Assembly (NCBI RefSeq): GCF_049243985.1
Contig: NC_135386.1
Location: 8,333,501 to 8,397,500, forward strand
DNA from: Paroedura picta
Taxonomy: Eukaryota > Chordata > Lepidosauria > Squamata > Gekkonidae
Direction of reading: 5' to 3'
Length of the DNA: 64,000 bases
Shown: positions 29,386 to 42,090 of the stretch, in pieces
Position numbering within the stretch: position 1 is the first letter of the stretch
Layout of the letters: every line of letters begins with the position of its first letter
Notes under the pieces: generated by a model
Seen by the model: the letters and a program-made list of their open reading frames with translations, nothing else
What the model was told of the DNA's origin: nothing
Database searches by the model: none
Program-made: the position numbers and the translations under genes

Positions 29386-30473
29386 TTAATACTTAATAAT
29401 TAACATTAAGTATCGCTAATGAAAAAGGAAGAAACCTATGAAACCCAACTATCTTTCCCACCTAAGTAAGACCCTTTTTTAACATGTTCCCGAAAGAGGA
29501 AACCTTTTATGCGCTACCCACCTAGATATTGGCCAAATGAAGGTTATCGCCCCACCTTAAGTCAGCCAATACGTATGGAAGGAAATAAAATGCAGACTTC
29601 CGTCCAGCCAATCAGCTTCCCTTCTCCTTGACATCGTCTTTCCCCCTCATCTCTGGCAAATGATTGACAGGTCTGTTTGCAAGGCCAAGGAGATAAACAT
29701 GGTGACTCACTCAAATTAGGTACAATCTGACTTTTTTTCTCCCCCTCAAGTGTTACAGATTTTTTCCCCCATCCGTAATATAAAAAAACATCTACCTTTA
29801 CCCATTTCTCCCTCGTCCTTGGGTCCATCATCCTCTCTGTTCAAACAGGTTTTGTGTGTCCAGGTCAACAACGTACCTTGTAAAAGGCAACACAACGGTT
29901 GCCGGTCTTCACAGCTTCCCTGTGCCCAGTTACAACACGCACGCACGCACATGCCCTTGCAGCTAACTCTTATAACAGAGATAAGGGCATAGAATAGAGA
30001 GCATGTTCCAGAGCTATGGTTGTCATGCAAAATTCACATTCTGCTCTGCCACCCTCCAACCATGGAGCAAGGTGTTGTCCTTCGGATGCCCCCTTCAACT
30101 ATGGAAGCGGGAACCGTTCCGATTGTTCCCCAGTGGCAGGACGGTCCTTCTCGTGGTAAGGTTAAGGGACAAGTGTCCCGGCGCTGACTCCAGCTGCCCA
30201 CGCTGTCGTTCCTAAGAGAGTTGCGGTTTAATTTCCTCCACCATTAGTCGGATGACTCACCAAAGTTTCGTTGGCCTACGTGCTGCACAATAGAAAGCAC
30301 GCAAGTTTTATTACAGAGCATGTGTTTTGTACTCTGGGTGATTTCCTCTCCCTCTCTCTCTCCCTCTCTCTTTTGAAGCACCAAAGTTGTAAAGGCAGCA
30401 GGGATACCAATAACATGGTTCGGCTAAATACTGCTATCCTACCAAGCGTTTTCCAGCTGCTTAAGTGTCCGCA

Positions 30474-30815
30474 TCAGCCTTTTTCAACTTTTGTACCATT
30501 GAGAAACCCCGGAAACATCCTTCAGGCTTTGAGAAAACACCAGAAGTGGTGCGATCAGGCAGAATGTGGTTGGGAAGCAGAGCTGTGGACACGCCCACCC
30601 GGGGCCCCTCCCCTTCCCACCCCCTGCAGGCCCCTCATTGGCCATTAGGGGGGATCCGACATGACCATATATGGTCATATCGCCCTATATATGTTTAACA
30701 AAATTTTTAAAATATTTTTTAAATTAATGAACTCCCACTCATTTGGGAAGCCCTTCCAGGGCCAACGAGAAACCCCAGAGGTTCACCAGACCCATAGTTG
30801 GGAAAGCCTGGTCTA
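30474..30815. mobile_element. Family B hAT-like miniature element
   Basis: Left end CAGCCTTTTTCAACTTTTG, centre with GGACACGCCCACCCGGGGCC and TGACCATATATGGTCATAT, right end GTTGGGAAAGCCTG. Non-coding. Confidence 0.7.
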
Positions 30816-30948
30816 AGCTATAGGCTGAGGGAGTTCACGGGGGCAGCCCCCTTGAACCATAATGAGCTTAAGAAGGATTTGAATGGCGATCACCACCTAT
30901 TCTTCTGGTCTGCCCCAAAGAGCAGTCCAACACGGATAGCAGAACGTA

Positions 30949-30949
<1 letters not shown>

Positions 30950-30979
<30 letters not shown>

Positions 30980-31002
30980 AAGAAGAAGAAGAAGAAGAAG
31001 AA

Positions 31003-31046
<44 letters not shown>

Positions 31047-31307
31047 GTTGGTTCTTATATGCCACTTCTCCCTAACCGAAGGAGTCTCAAAGTGGCTTAC
31101 AGTCGCCTTCCCATTCCTCTCCCCACAACAGACACCCTGTGGGGTGGGTGAGGCTGAGAGAGCCCTGATATTCCTGCTTGGTCAAAACAGCTTTATCAGA
31201 GCTGTGGCGAGCCCAAGGTCACCCAGCTGGCTGCATGTGGGGGAGCGCAGATTCAAACCCGGCATGCCAGATTAGAAGTCTGCACTCCTAACCGCTACAC
31301 CAAACAG
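30950..31307 (-). mobile_element. tRNA-derived SINE with (GAA)n tail, inverted
   Basis: A GAA array of about 95 bp (30953-31046) followed by GTTGGTTCTTATATGCCAC, the body and the inverted head. Confidence 0.88.
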
Positions 31308-31309
31308 GT

Positions 31310-32630
31310 GGAGCTCTTCCTAGCAAGGAGATAAAACAACAGGGAAAGATTGCGTTACTGAATATGTGTCACCCTGCTCAACTTCAGCCAGTTCCCTAGG
31401 AGCTGATTTCTGCAGCACGGAGATGTTTGCACAGGCAGCACCCAATCCCAAGTTGGGTGGGAAGAGACCTGCTGGTTTCTTGGCCGATAAATCGGACTCC
31501 GCAGCTTGCTATGATAACACAGGCTTGCAGCCCGCTGAGGAGATCTCCGGCACCTGAACTTTTACAGATAAATCCTATGAACCCCGGCATTTAAATGGGC
31601 CCATTTTTAGAAGTGCTAAAATTTGTTTCCCCTGCAGAAATCAAAGGACACTTCGGTGTCCTGCACATTTCCTCCTGAGGGCACTAATGCAGTCAATTGT
31701 TGGCTGCACTTGTGTTTTTCCATCATAAGGCCTTTAAGAAGAACACAGGGCTGTCTGCCCAAATCCATTAACTATCGGATAGGCTAGGCTCATGCATAAT
31801 ACATTTGCCTTCTTTGCTAGAACAAAAATACACTGGATTAATTTGGAAACAATAAATACCCGGCGGACAAAGGGAAGCTATTTTCAGAAGAAAGGGCTGT
31901 TTCCAGTGAAACTGCATCCCCAAAATAGCCCGCACTTTGTCGTCCGCTTCAATTCTTTGTGAAGTTGTTGTCCATTTACATTTATATACCACTTTGCCTC
32001 CACCACTGTGATTTAGATGATTTTTCACCTGTTGGGGACCTTAAGGCCCTGATAGCCCAGGGTGTAAACTGCAGGGAGCTTTTATTCCAACCCCAGGTCG
32101 ATTTAGTCCCTGCCGTCTACACAGAATGCGATTTCCGTTTGGATTTTGGGCGATTTAAATTTTCCTTCTGCAGCAAGAAGGACTGATCTGGAGTGACCCT
32201 ACCTTTATTGTGCGATATCTTGGAGTGCTTTTAACCCTCAATATTTTTCAAATCCGGATTGGGGAAGCAAGCTCCCTGGTAGAGAACCTCTGATAGGCCA
32301 CACCTGCTCATGTGACAAGCTTGCCTTAAAGGAGAAGCCCCTAATTTCTCTCAACTTCTGTCGGTCCTGGATTTTTTTCTCCCTTCTCTGCCTTTTTCGA
32401 TCCTCTCCCCCCCCCCCCAAGAAAAGAAAGAGGCTCCCTTCCTGGCTCCTCTCCCCCCCTTCAAGAAAAGAAAGAAAGAGATTTGGCTCCCCCCCCCCTT
32501 CTGAACTACCCTAACCACATGCAGAAGGCTTTCCTGTTTCAATGGGGGGGGGGAGAGGAAGACCCGAGTTCAAAGCGATCTGAATTCAACAGGATTGACA
32601 ATGGAATAAACAAAGTAAGTGCAGACTCTG
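31310..32630. other. Intergenic DNA, no gene seen
   Basis: Single-copy-looking sequence with C-rich runs near 32410-32490. No exon recognised. Confidence 0.4.
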
Positions 32631-32635
32631 CCCAG

Positions 32636-32735
32636 GCTAGTCTGATCCTGTCCGATCTCAAAAGCTAAGCAGGGTCACCCCTGGATAGTATTTGAGTGGG
32701 AGACCACCAAGGACTCCATCATGTGGAGTCAGGCC
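32636..32735 (+). mobile_element. 5S rRNA-derived SINE fragment
   Basis: Contains CCGATCTCAAAAGCTAAGCA, GGGTCACCCCTGGATAGTAT and GGGAGACCACCAAGGA, clearly derived from the internal promoter region of 5S rRNA. It is not a 5S gene. Confidence 0.75.
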
Positions 32736-33189
32736 CTGACCAACCTCCTCCGAACATCCCTTGTCTTGAACATCCTACCAGGTTGTCAGAAGCCATCTTG
32801 GGTGCCAGTTCCCTATTTGAAATTTGAAACAACACACGCAAGGAGTCGCTTGGGTTGTCGCCAGAGAAGCAATCTGGAGATCCCGAAAGGTAAATGGCTG
32901 AAAGTCCCTCAGGCAGGGCAATGTTTCAAAAGCTTTTTGGAGAGAATCGAAAACAGGATAAAAGATTGCCTTCACGTGCATGTGGCCCAGTCCTGTGTTC
33001 AGACGTTAGACATGCTGTTTTCACTGGACTGTCATCACAAGTCATTGTGGATAGAATTTCAGCCTTAGGGGGTTGTGACGTAGGGATGGATGCGAAGAAA
33101 TGTACTTGAGGAGGGCAGAAACCCCCTATATCTCTGCGTAAAACAAAATTGGTTGTCGGCTCTGGATTGTGAAAATGGGGCTTGGGAAG

Positions 33190-33522
33190 GGGAGCGACCT
33201 CCGTGGTTCTCAACCTGGGGGTTGGGGTGCCATCCACACAACAGCCTTGCAAGGTAGATCGAGATAGAGCTTTCGTCTGTGGAGCAGTGTAAAAGCATGA
33301 GATAGGCATGGTAGGACAAGAGGCAGACTTGAACTGAGAAACCCTGGGGGGGGGAACAATTTATATCCAATCATGAACAATGGATCTTCACGGCATTGGC
33401 CAGTTTCAATTTAATTTCAGTGAAAGAACACTTGCATGATTTTATGGTTGGGGAGTCCCCACAACATGAGGAACTGGATTAAAGGGTCGCAGCATTAGGA
33501 AGGCTGAGAACCACTGGCTTAT
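33190..33522. mobile_element. Charlie-like hAT miniature element
   Basis: Inner ends TGGTTCTCAACCTGGGGGT (left) and GGCTGAGAACCACTGG (right) form inverted termini like MER5/Charlie elements. Diverged; no coding region. Confidence 0.6.
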
Positions 33523-33536
33523 AATGTCATATAACC

Positions 33537-33597
33537 CAGGGGTAGTCAACCTGCTGTCTTCCAGATGTCCATGGACTACAATTCCCATGAGCCCCTA
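33537..33597 (+). mobile_element. Half-length family A miniature element
   Basis: A left arm from CAGGGGTAGTCAACCTGC to CATGAGCCCCTAG, cut at the turn. Confidence 0.65.
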
Positions 33598-34087
33598 GTT
33601 TTATTCAGAAGAGGATGGAAATTCTGTAGAAAGAGGAGAAAAAGAGAGAGACCTAAGCGTCTCTTCTGTTCCTTCTGCCTGTTCTGGAGGCAAGCGGGAA
33701 GGAAATCTGCTCATCTCCAAAAGAGCCATAGGAGGAAACTGGAAAATATCAAGAAGTTTCTAATCTAATCATGCTAAATACACCATTCCTCCGATGCCCC
33801 CTGGAGGACATTCTTGATGTCATTTTGAATCATGCACACTACAGATCTTGCCGGCTCTCTCTAGAGATCAGAACAACAAACATGTCAGAAACGGTTTTCA
33901 ATTTTGCAAGGCAGAAATTCTTTTGCGGTCTCTCCATTTTGTTGCTTCTGCTACAGATTCTTGGCTATAACGTTTGCTGCTGAGTGCAACAGCTATAATG
34001 TAGACTGACATAATAAAAGAATGCATAACATATAAGGGCATGTCTAACAAATAACTTCTGTTTGCCTTTTTTGCTTCGTATCTTTCT

Positions 34088-34445
34088 AGAAGAAGAAGAA
34101 GAAGAAGAAGAAGAAGAAGAAGAAGAAGAAGAAGAAGAAGAAGAAGAAGAAGAAGAAGAAGAAGAAGAAGAAGAAGAGTTGGTTCTTATATGCCGCTTTT
34201 CCCTACCCGAAGGAGGCTCAAAGCGGCTTACAGTCGCCTTCCCATTCCTCTCCCCACAACAGACACCCTGAGGGGTGGGTGAGGCTGAGAGAGCCCTGAT
34301 ATTACTGCTTGGTCAGAACAGTTTTATCAGTGCCGTGGCGAGCCCAAGGTCACCCAGCTGGCTGCATGTGGGAGAGCACAGAATTGAACCCGGCATGCCA
34401 GATTAGAAGTCCGCACTCCTAACCACTACACCAAACTGGCTCTCA
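34088..34445 (-). mobile_element. tRNA-derived SINE with (GAA)n tail, inverted
   Basis: A pure GAA array of about 90 bp (34088-34177), then TTCTTATATGCCGC, the body and the inverted head ending ACCAAACTGGCTCTC. Confidence 0.88.
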
Positions 34446-35050
34446 ATAGCTTCTAAATAGCTTTCCCTAAAGATTCTTAGGTGGTTTATTAGAGTGTTGT
34501 ATCACGAAGCTCAGTTCAGGGGATAGTTTTGACAGTGGGTTTCACGCGCACACTAGAGCTGTCGTACACCCAGAAAATATCATTTGCCGTGGATGATATA
34601 GCTGAGAAGTTCAAAGGTTGTGCTGGTAAGAGAAAGTAAAGCTGTTATGTCTCCACCCAAACCATGATTCTGCGAAATGTCAATAAAAGCCCACACATAA
34701 AACAAGATAAATGAAATCTGGTTTAATAATAATTAACTACAAAAGACAAAAGCTGATTTCAACACATTTGGTATTTCAGTGGGGGGGGGGAGAGATGAAT
34801 AAAAGAAAGGAGATGGGGGTTTTATTTTTCCTAATTTCACTCGTTAGGGCTACAGGAACTAGACTTTAAGATACTCTTGTGTCTTTAAGGCAGCCTTGCT
34901 CAACTTCTCCATGTTACTGTAACACAGATCCAGGCAGTTTGTTTGTATTGAGGGAGATTAATCTCAATTGGGATGGTCATGAATGAGCTGATGTGATAGT
35001 AGCAGAAGAGTAAAGTTTCTTTGCCATCATCATAGGACTTACAATAGGCT
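34446..35050. other. Intergenic DNA, no gene seen
   Basis: No repeat or exon recognised except a short G run near 34780. Confidence 0.35.
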
Positions 35051-35056
35051 CTAGAA

Positions 35057-35179
35057 CAGGGGTAGTCAACCTGTGGTCCTCCAGATGTCCGTGGACTACA
35101 ATTGCCATGAGCCCCTGCCAGAAAACGCTGGGAATTGTAGTCCACGGACATCTGGAGGGCCACAGGTTGACTACCCCTG
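35057..35179. mobile_element. Palindromic family A miniature element
   Basis: Both termini are intact; the centre has lost part of the turn. Flanks CTCTAGAA and TTCTAAAG are only partly alike. Confidence 0.75.
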
Positions 35180-36480
35180 TTCTAAAGCGCTATCTGTCAA
35201 AGATCTCTGGTGGCACCATTGTAGACATCACCCAACCCTTTTCAGATCAGCTAGCTCTGTGGAGACCACAGCGATTAGTTACCTCCCAAGGGTGGGAGAA
35301 GGTGTTGAAGATCAACCTTGTGGATATTCCAGACTTCTGCTGAAGCCTCTCAACAGAGCACCAAATATCCCCCAGAATGTACTGTAATCCATGAGCCTCT
35401 GTGGGGAGCCCATTTTAACTTTCAGGGAAGCTCTTCTTCAAGAGGTTGCAGCTACATTCACCATGGCTTTGAGTAGGATTGGGTCAGACTATGGTTGAGG
35501 GTGAATCCACATCCCTGAAATCAAACTTTCTTCCACCCATACAGGAAACTCTTCCAGGGCAGTCAAGGAACCCCAGGGCCTCACAAAACCCTGGTTGAGA
35601 AAGCCTGGTCTAATTGCAAATTTCCATACAATAATAGCAGATACAGGAAGGAGACAACGTCCCACAAAAGCCGATAATAAGAATAAGATAGAAACAGTGA
35701 TTTACCCGGGACGGAGACAAAAAAAAAAGAGAGAGTGACTTGTATATAAAGGGAATATCAACCTCCTTTCCCCTTTATCCTTAAATCTGGTTGGAAACCT
35801 GAATATTAGGCGGGAGGGGGAACTGTTTGTCAATTCCTCTGTTCCGCATACAACAGCCCCCCCCCCAATTTCCCGCATCGCCAACATATAGCCCTTCCTT
35901 AAATTAATTTGCCACGATGTTTGATCGTAGCTTGTTGGCCAGAGCAATACCCCTTATCTCTTTCCCTGGGAACTTTTATCAGAACAAGCTGTTGACACCC
36001 TGATAAGATTTAGTACATCTTTCAGAGTGTCAACAGTCTTCTGGTGTGTGGTGCATATGGCGGGGGGGGGGTGAGAGATAAAGAGAGGGATTCAACCCGT
36101 TCTAGCATTTTTTTGGAGCAGAAAACATTCTGCTTCATGCAACTAGACCTCATGGGCAGCTCCCCAAGGGGGCCGCTGGAGGTCAGGACCACGGACAGCT
36201 TCCTGGATGGACCTTAGCTGGGTGATCTCGTTCCTGGCCCGTTTTACCTTTGCGCTCCACCCTTCTGCGGATTTAACATTCACTTCCTGCTTGGATCGGT
36301 TGTGTTTGTGTATGATCCAGGTGCTGCCAGCCAACAGGCTAATCCTCATGCTTTCTCGATGGGTTGGGTAGAAAATACCCAACAAGAGGCAGCTAAGTGT
36401 AGCAACACCCCGCTCACAGCCGCCGCTGGCCTCATTTCTTATTCTGTGTCTCATTTCTTATTCTCCTTTCTTATTTCTTA
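35180..36480. other. Intergenic DNA with a short family B scrap
   Basis: 35540-35612 (CTTCCAGGGCAGTCAAGGAA to GAGAAAGCCTGG) is an end of a family B element. Otherwise no feature was recognised. Confidence 0.35.
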
Positions 36481-36483
36481 TTT

Positions 36484-36992
36484 GGAGCGCTGTGTGCAGT
36501 TCTGGAGGCCTCACTTCAAGAAGGACGTCGATAAAATTGAAAGGGTACAGAGGAGAGTGATGAGGATGATCTGGGGCCAAGGGACCAAGCCTTATGAAGA
36601 TAGGCTGAGGGACTTGGGAATGTTCAGCCTGGAGAAAAGGAGGTAGAGAGGGGACATGATAGCCCTCTTTAAGTATTTGAAAGGCTGTCACTTGGAGGAG
36701 GGCAGGAGGCTGTTTCCGTTGGCTGCAGAGGAGAGGACACGCAGTAATGGGTTTAAACTTCAAGTACAACGATATAGGCTAGATATCAGGGAAAAAATTA
36801 TCACAGTCAGAGTAGTTCAGCAGTGGAATAGGCTGCCTAAGGAGGTGGTGAGCTCCCCCTCACTGGCAGTCTTCAAGCAAAGGTTGGATACACACTTTTC
36901 TTGGATGCTTTAGGATGCTTAGGGCTGATCCTGCGTTGAGCAGGGGGTTGGATTAGATGGCCTGTATGGCCCCTTCCAACTCTATGATTCTA
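36484..36992 (+). mobile_element. Longest CR1 3' fragment in the window
   Basis: From GCGCTGTGTGCAGTTCTGGA through AGGAGAGTGATGAGGATGAT and TAGTTCAGCAGTGGAATAGG to CCAACTCTATGATTCTAT. Covers the end of the CR1 ORF and its 3' UTR. Confidence 0.88.
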
Positions 36993-37267
36993 TTCCTCCA
37001 GAGCTCACTAAAGCATCTTGCTCGTAGTTATGGGGGTGATTCATTGATTCTGGCAGCCCCAATTTTTGGATGCTTCCCAGCAAAGCTTTCAGATCCAACG
37101 AGCACAGATCCCATTGTTCCTCTAGCTGCTCCCAGACGGTCTTATTCAGACCGGACTGGGGAGACACCGAACGGACCACACGGACCAGCAATATAAATTG
37201 GCAAAAAAGTATTCAAGTAGAAGAGCGATTTGTTAAGGGAGGCGGCCCATCTATCAAAGCTTTGGAA

Positions 37268-37403
37268 CAGGGGTAGTCAAACTGCGGCCCTCCAGATGTC
37301 CATGGACTACAATTCCCAGAAGTCCCTGCCAGCATTTGCTGGCAGGGGCTTCTGGGAATTGTAGTCCATGGACATCTGGAGGGCCACAGTTTGACTACCC
37401 CTG
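37268..37403. mobile_element. Palindromic hAT-like miniature element (family A) with 8-bp duplication
   Basis: Nearly perfect arms; CTTTGGAA at 37260-37267 and 37404-37411. Confidence 0.82.
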
Positions 37404-37411
37404 CTTTGGAA

Positions 37412-38788
37412 GCTCTCAAGCCAACTCCTTAGGTTCCAATTCCTGATCCTTGTCTCAGGTCAGCCCGGGTGGGAATAGGAGATGCTGTCCGTTCCTTTCC
37501 AGAGGCGGTGTGGCCAGTCTCCATCAGCCATCTCTGGTGTATCTTACAAAAATGACACTGGAGTTTCTCAAGGTGAGACCTCCTTTCTGCCGCACTGAGG
37601 ATCGCACAGTTGTGTCGCAGTCACCTGTGCGTTTTTGTCGCTTTATGGCCACTTTGCCAAGAAAGGATCGCGGCGTGGATCAATGAGCCAGCACAGGACA
37701 AACCCCTGCAGCTCAAATTTCAAGCCAAGGGAGTGTGGGGTGAGCGACGGGGATGTCCAAGCATGCATGGCCCATCCTTTTAGGGATTTGTAGAGGTTGC
37801 CCTTGAAGAAACAGATCTCCACATGATTGTAATACCCTCCCGGAGCAGCTGGAACATGTTTGCCTAGGAGGAATATCTGCCCAGCAATGATTCATACAAA
37901 TAAATCATTTACTCTTCCTTATAACACAAGAATATTAAAAGCCGGGGTAACTATAGGCTGAGCTCCCTGCTGCCTTTGCCACTTTAAACAGAAATCGCAA
38001 CGTATTTTGCACTTTTGACCTTCAGCCTGAATGGGAGCGACTCCTTTAGCCTTTCTCATTGAGCTTTCGGGCCTGGAATTGAGACAGGATTCCTGCATTC
38101 TGCAGGGGGTTAGACTAGATGACCCTGGAGGACCCTTCCAATTCCTGAGAGTCAGTTTGTTTCAGGGCTCAATTCAACATCCCGGTTTTATTCTTTAAAG
38201 CAGGCTTTCTCAACCAGGGTTTCGTGAAACCCTGCAATGAGAATATAGTATATTAATTACTCATTGGAAGCTCAGTGTGGCAAATCCAAAATATGAAGTT
38301 ACTAAATGGGTACTGATTGTTTCAAACTCGGAACCGAATATCGTGGAGTTACCATTTCTCAGCCTTTAGAAGCCTGGGGGGATGTTTGGGATTCTGACAC
38401 AGTGTAGTGGGCACATCAACAAAATGGCTGCCAGAAAATGGCTGCTGTAGGGGGCGGAGCCAGCCACAAAATGGTTGCTGGGGCTGACCTACAGACACCA
38501 GGAAAGATTCTTGTGCTATGATTGTAGCTGCTGCTGAAGGGATATTGTTGAAAATGTGCACAGGCCACCAAATCTGCTTGGAGGTACACTGCCTCTAAAA
38601 CTGGAAGCTCCATTTAGCCATCTTGACAAATCACCATTTGTGAGTTCATCCTTCCTGCCTTTGTCTAGCTAAGCAGGTGGCAGGAGCGCCTTTTGATTGG
38701 CTTCAAGGCATTGGCCAATGGTGTCCTTTCGGGGACAGAAAAGATTTGGCCACCATGCTGTTTGCCCTGTTTATATCTGGGTAAGATT
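37412..38788. other. Intergenic DNA with small CR1 and family B scraps
   Basis: A CR1 3' scrap lies at 38096-38148 (GGGGGTTAGACTAGATGACC) and a family B end at 38200-38240 (AGGCTTTCTCAACCAGGG). No gene seen. Confidence 0.4.
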
Positions 38789-39107
38789 CATAGAATCATA
38801 GAATCATAGAGTTGGAAGGGGCCATAGAGGCCATCTAGTCCAACCCCCTGCTCAACGCAGGATCAGCCCTAAGCATCCTAAAGCATCCAAGAAAAGTGTG
38901 TATCCAACCTTTGCTTGAAGACTGCCAGTGAGGGGGAGCTCACCACCTCCTTAGGCAGCCTATTCCACTGCTGAACTACTCTGACTGTGAAAATGTTTTT
39001 CCTGATATCTAGCCTATATCGTTGTACTTGAAGTTTAAACCCATTACTGTGTGTCCTCTCCTCTGCAGCCAACAGAAGCAGCATCCTGCCCTCCTGCAAT
39101 GTACGCT
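38789..39107 (-). mobile_element. CR1 3' end, inverted
   Basis: ATTCATAGAATCATAGAATC through GATCAGCCCTAAGCATCC to GTGTGTCCTCTCCTCTGC. Confidence 0.88.
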
Positions 39108-39368
39108 ACATGGCGCCTCAGAATGGAAGTGGGGTGTGTCATGGAGACCACCCCAATCTCGGTCCATCTACACTGGCGCTCAGTCTGTTTCTGAGCACAA
39201 TTCAAGGTGATGGTCTTGGCCTTCATAACCCTCTGTAGTTTGGGACCAATATACCTGAAGGACCACCTAACCCCTTATGAACCGGCCTGACCATTACGGT
39301 CATCTTCTGAGGCTCTGCTCCAGCTTCCCCCACCTTCTTGGTTGCAGCATCCAAAACTTTGGTGCTCT

Positions 39369-39689
39369 AAGAGCCTCTTGTGGCGCAGAGTGGTAAGGCA
39401 GCCGTCTGAAAGCTTTGCCCATGAGGCTGGGAGTTCGATCCCAGCAGCCGGCTCAAGGTTGACTCAGCCTTCCATCCTTCCGAGGTCGGTAAAATGAGTA
39501 CCCAGCTTGCTGGGGGGTAAACGGTAATGACTGGGGAAGGCGCTGGCAGGCCGCCCCGTATTGAGTCTGCCATGAAAACGCTGGAGGGCGTCACCCCAAG
39601 GGTCAGACATGACTCGGTGCTTGCACAGGGGATACCTTTACCTTTACCTTTAAAAAAAAACAAAAAAACAAAAAAACAAAAAAAAAAAC
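39369..39689 (+). mobile_element. Sauria-type SINE with 16-bp target duplication
   Basis: Full head and BovB-like tail, followed by an A-rich run broken by C residues. AAAACTTTGGTGCTCT at 39353-39368 and 39690-39705. Confidence 0.87.
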
Positions 39690-39705
39690 AAAACTTTGGT
39701 GCTCT

Positions 39706-41820
39706 CTTTTACGATGTTTGTACCGCGATGTTTATACTGCAATGTTTGTACGATGTTTGTAACCTGTTGGCTACCAATGAGGACAGAAAGGCTGGGTATA
39801 CATTTTATAAATAAATATCCATCCGTGGGTCTTGTTAAAAGGCGGGGGGGGTGGGACTTCCGGAAACATTATTTTTACGTTAAAACTTCCTCGAAGCCGA
39901 TTGAAAACAGTAAAACTTCCTTGAAGCCGATTTATGACCATGTGACATACCGGAGAACAGGCTGGCTCCAGAAGCTATTCATTAAACTCTTATCCACTCA
40001 GCGAAGTCGGGACACGAAGAAAATTGCTCCACCCGGTTTGTGAGGGAAAGAAATCACCACCCCAACGTCACAGGGCTAATCTCTATAACACATTGTGCAA
40101 CTTAATTTTCCGTGGGACGGTGTGTGTTTTTTTCCTGTAACTGTCTTGGATTTCTACAATAGGCAGAAGAAAAAAAACAACAACAAAATTCAGGATTACT
40201 TAACTCCTTGAATGACACTAGATTTTGCAGAAGAAAGGCGGAGAGATTAGTTAACATTACGCTTCTCTAGCAATATCCTTTCAGTTTTAATACCCAGATT
40301 GTCTGCAGTTTAAGGGGTAAGTGACTCAGGTGAATGTGGTGAGCTGAGAAATGTTTCCCAATACAGGAAATTTTCGACAGCCTTAAAACCCATCCTGGAG
40401 GCTCTCCATGGCATTCCATCCAAGTACTTTCAGGGATGAAGAAATTTGTTGTTTTATTTCTTGATGTATTTACTTATTATGGGATTTCTTACCCTCTGCT
40501 ATCAGCAAGCCGGCTCGTGGCCAGTTACAACAGTAAAACCCCACCATAAAATAGTATGATTCCAGTATTAAAACCCATCCTAACCCGGCAGCAAACTAAA
40601 ACCCACACCCACCCGCTTGACGATCACTCACCCAGCACCTCAGGGGTGTGGGGAAGCCTACTGTTCCAGTTAAAAATGAGGAAGGGCACCCGATCTTCAT
40701 CGCTCTGGCCTCAATCAATGACCTGGCGGAAGAGCTCCATCTTACAGGCCCTGCGGAACTGAGGAAGTTCCTACAGGGCCCTCAGCTCTTCCGGGAGTTC
40801 ATTCCACCAAGTCAGGGCCAGAACTGAGAAGGCTCTGACCCTGGTTAAGGCCAAGAGCACCTCCTGTGGGCTGGGAACCACCAGCAAATTTGTACCCACA
40901 GAGCACAGGGCCCTGTGGGGGCCATAAGGCAATCGCTCCAATCTGTGGGTCCCTGTTTCATTTTCATGCCATTAAAACTGTACACCATTCATGCTTTCAT
41001 GACGACATATAACATCCACCCTTCATCCTACCTTTTTATCCTCAAGGGGGAAAGCAACAGGAAATGACATGTTTATCGTTAATATTTATTATTTGCTGAG
41101 AGCGTTTTCGCCCTGTTTTTTCCTATCAGGAGCTCAGGATGTGCCACCCGTGGTTTTCTCTTGTATCCTGACCACAGCCCTGCAAAGTAGGTTCAGGCTG
41201 AGGAGGATTCGCCCTGAGTCACCTCGTGAGTTTTATAGCAAGTGAGGCTTTGAATCTGGGTGACCCTGGCCCTATGTTCTGACCACGACCAGTGGAAATA
41301 TGGTCGAAATTCTGCAAAGTGTGATCAAGGCCTAAGTGAAATCTTAACAACCTCTGGCCTCGTTGCCTTAAATTGTGGTTTCAGAAGTGGATTTACTCTA
41401 GCCAGATTTGTATACAATTCTTTATATTCCTAGCTGAATGCAGGACAGGGCCCAGGCTGTGTTTCCACCATCACAACGGATGCAGTCAATGTTTGTCCAC
41501 CTTTGCACGGAATTATTCTCTCTGCTAAAAGCTTTGCTTTCATAGTAATGATTAGCAGGACCTCTACTGGAAGACATAGAAACGACATTCCCTGCCTTTA
41601 AAAAATAAAATTCTTGCGCGTGCATTTTTCACTTGAACCTGGAGGATTATTTATTGATACACCATGTGCTAACTAAAAGGGCTTATCCTGAAACTGTGGC
41701 TACCGTCAACAGTGCTGCAAACTGCCAATAGCAAATATTGCCGAAAGTGATTACAAACATACTGCAGCGGCCGTCAAAGTGTCCTTGTTCTTTTACAGTC
41801 TACTGTAGAGTTTACATCTA
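39706..41820. other. Intergenic DNA with an unassigned interspersed repeat
   Basis: 40545-40960 shares GGCGGAAGAGCTCCATCTTA and TTCATTCCACCAAGTC with 13085-13320 and is probably an inverted LINE 3' part. A MIR-like piece lies near 41080-41290. No gene seen. Confidence 0.4.
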
Positions 41821-41825
41821 TACTC

Positions 41826-42090
41826 CAAAACAGGGATTCCCAACCAGGGTCATGTTGAACCCTGGGGTTACAGAAGAGTTACGCAGCCTTTCCCAGAAGA
41901 TCGGAGGGCCTCTGACATCACTAGACATCCCCGGAACCCACTTCCCCTGGAAACAGTAAATGATCGATCCATCAATTGATGGGCTGGCTCACACATCTTC
42001 TCTGAAGGGGCATGGCACCACTTCTGAGATTCCTCAAAGCCTGAAAAATATTCCTCCAGGGTCAAAAGGCTGGAAAAGGCTGTTCTAAAA
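41826..42090. mobile_element. Decayed family B miniature element
   Basis: AGGGATTCCCAACCAGGGTC near the left end, and GGCACCACTTCTGAGATTCC and GGAAAAGGCTG near the right. The centre is largely replaced. Confidence 0.5.

Noticed and set aside
32636-32735. A 5S rRNA gene
   Set aside because: Only the internal part of 5S is present, it is diverged, and it continues into SINE sequence.
39367-39663. A peptide shared by several open frames ([23 protein letters not shown])
   Set aside because: It recurs at 11765, 14297, 39367, 48506 and 60036 because all are the same SINE read in one frame.
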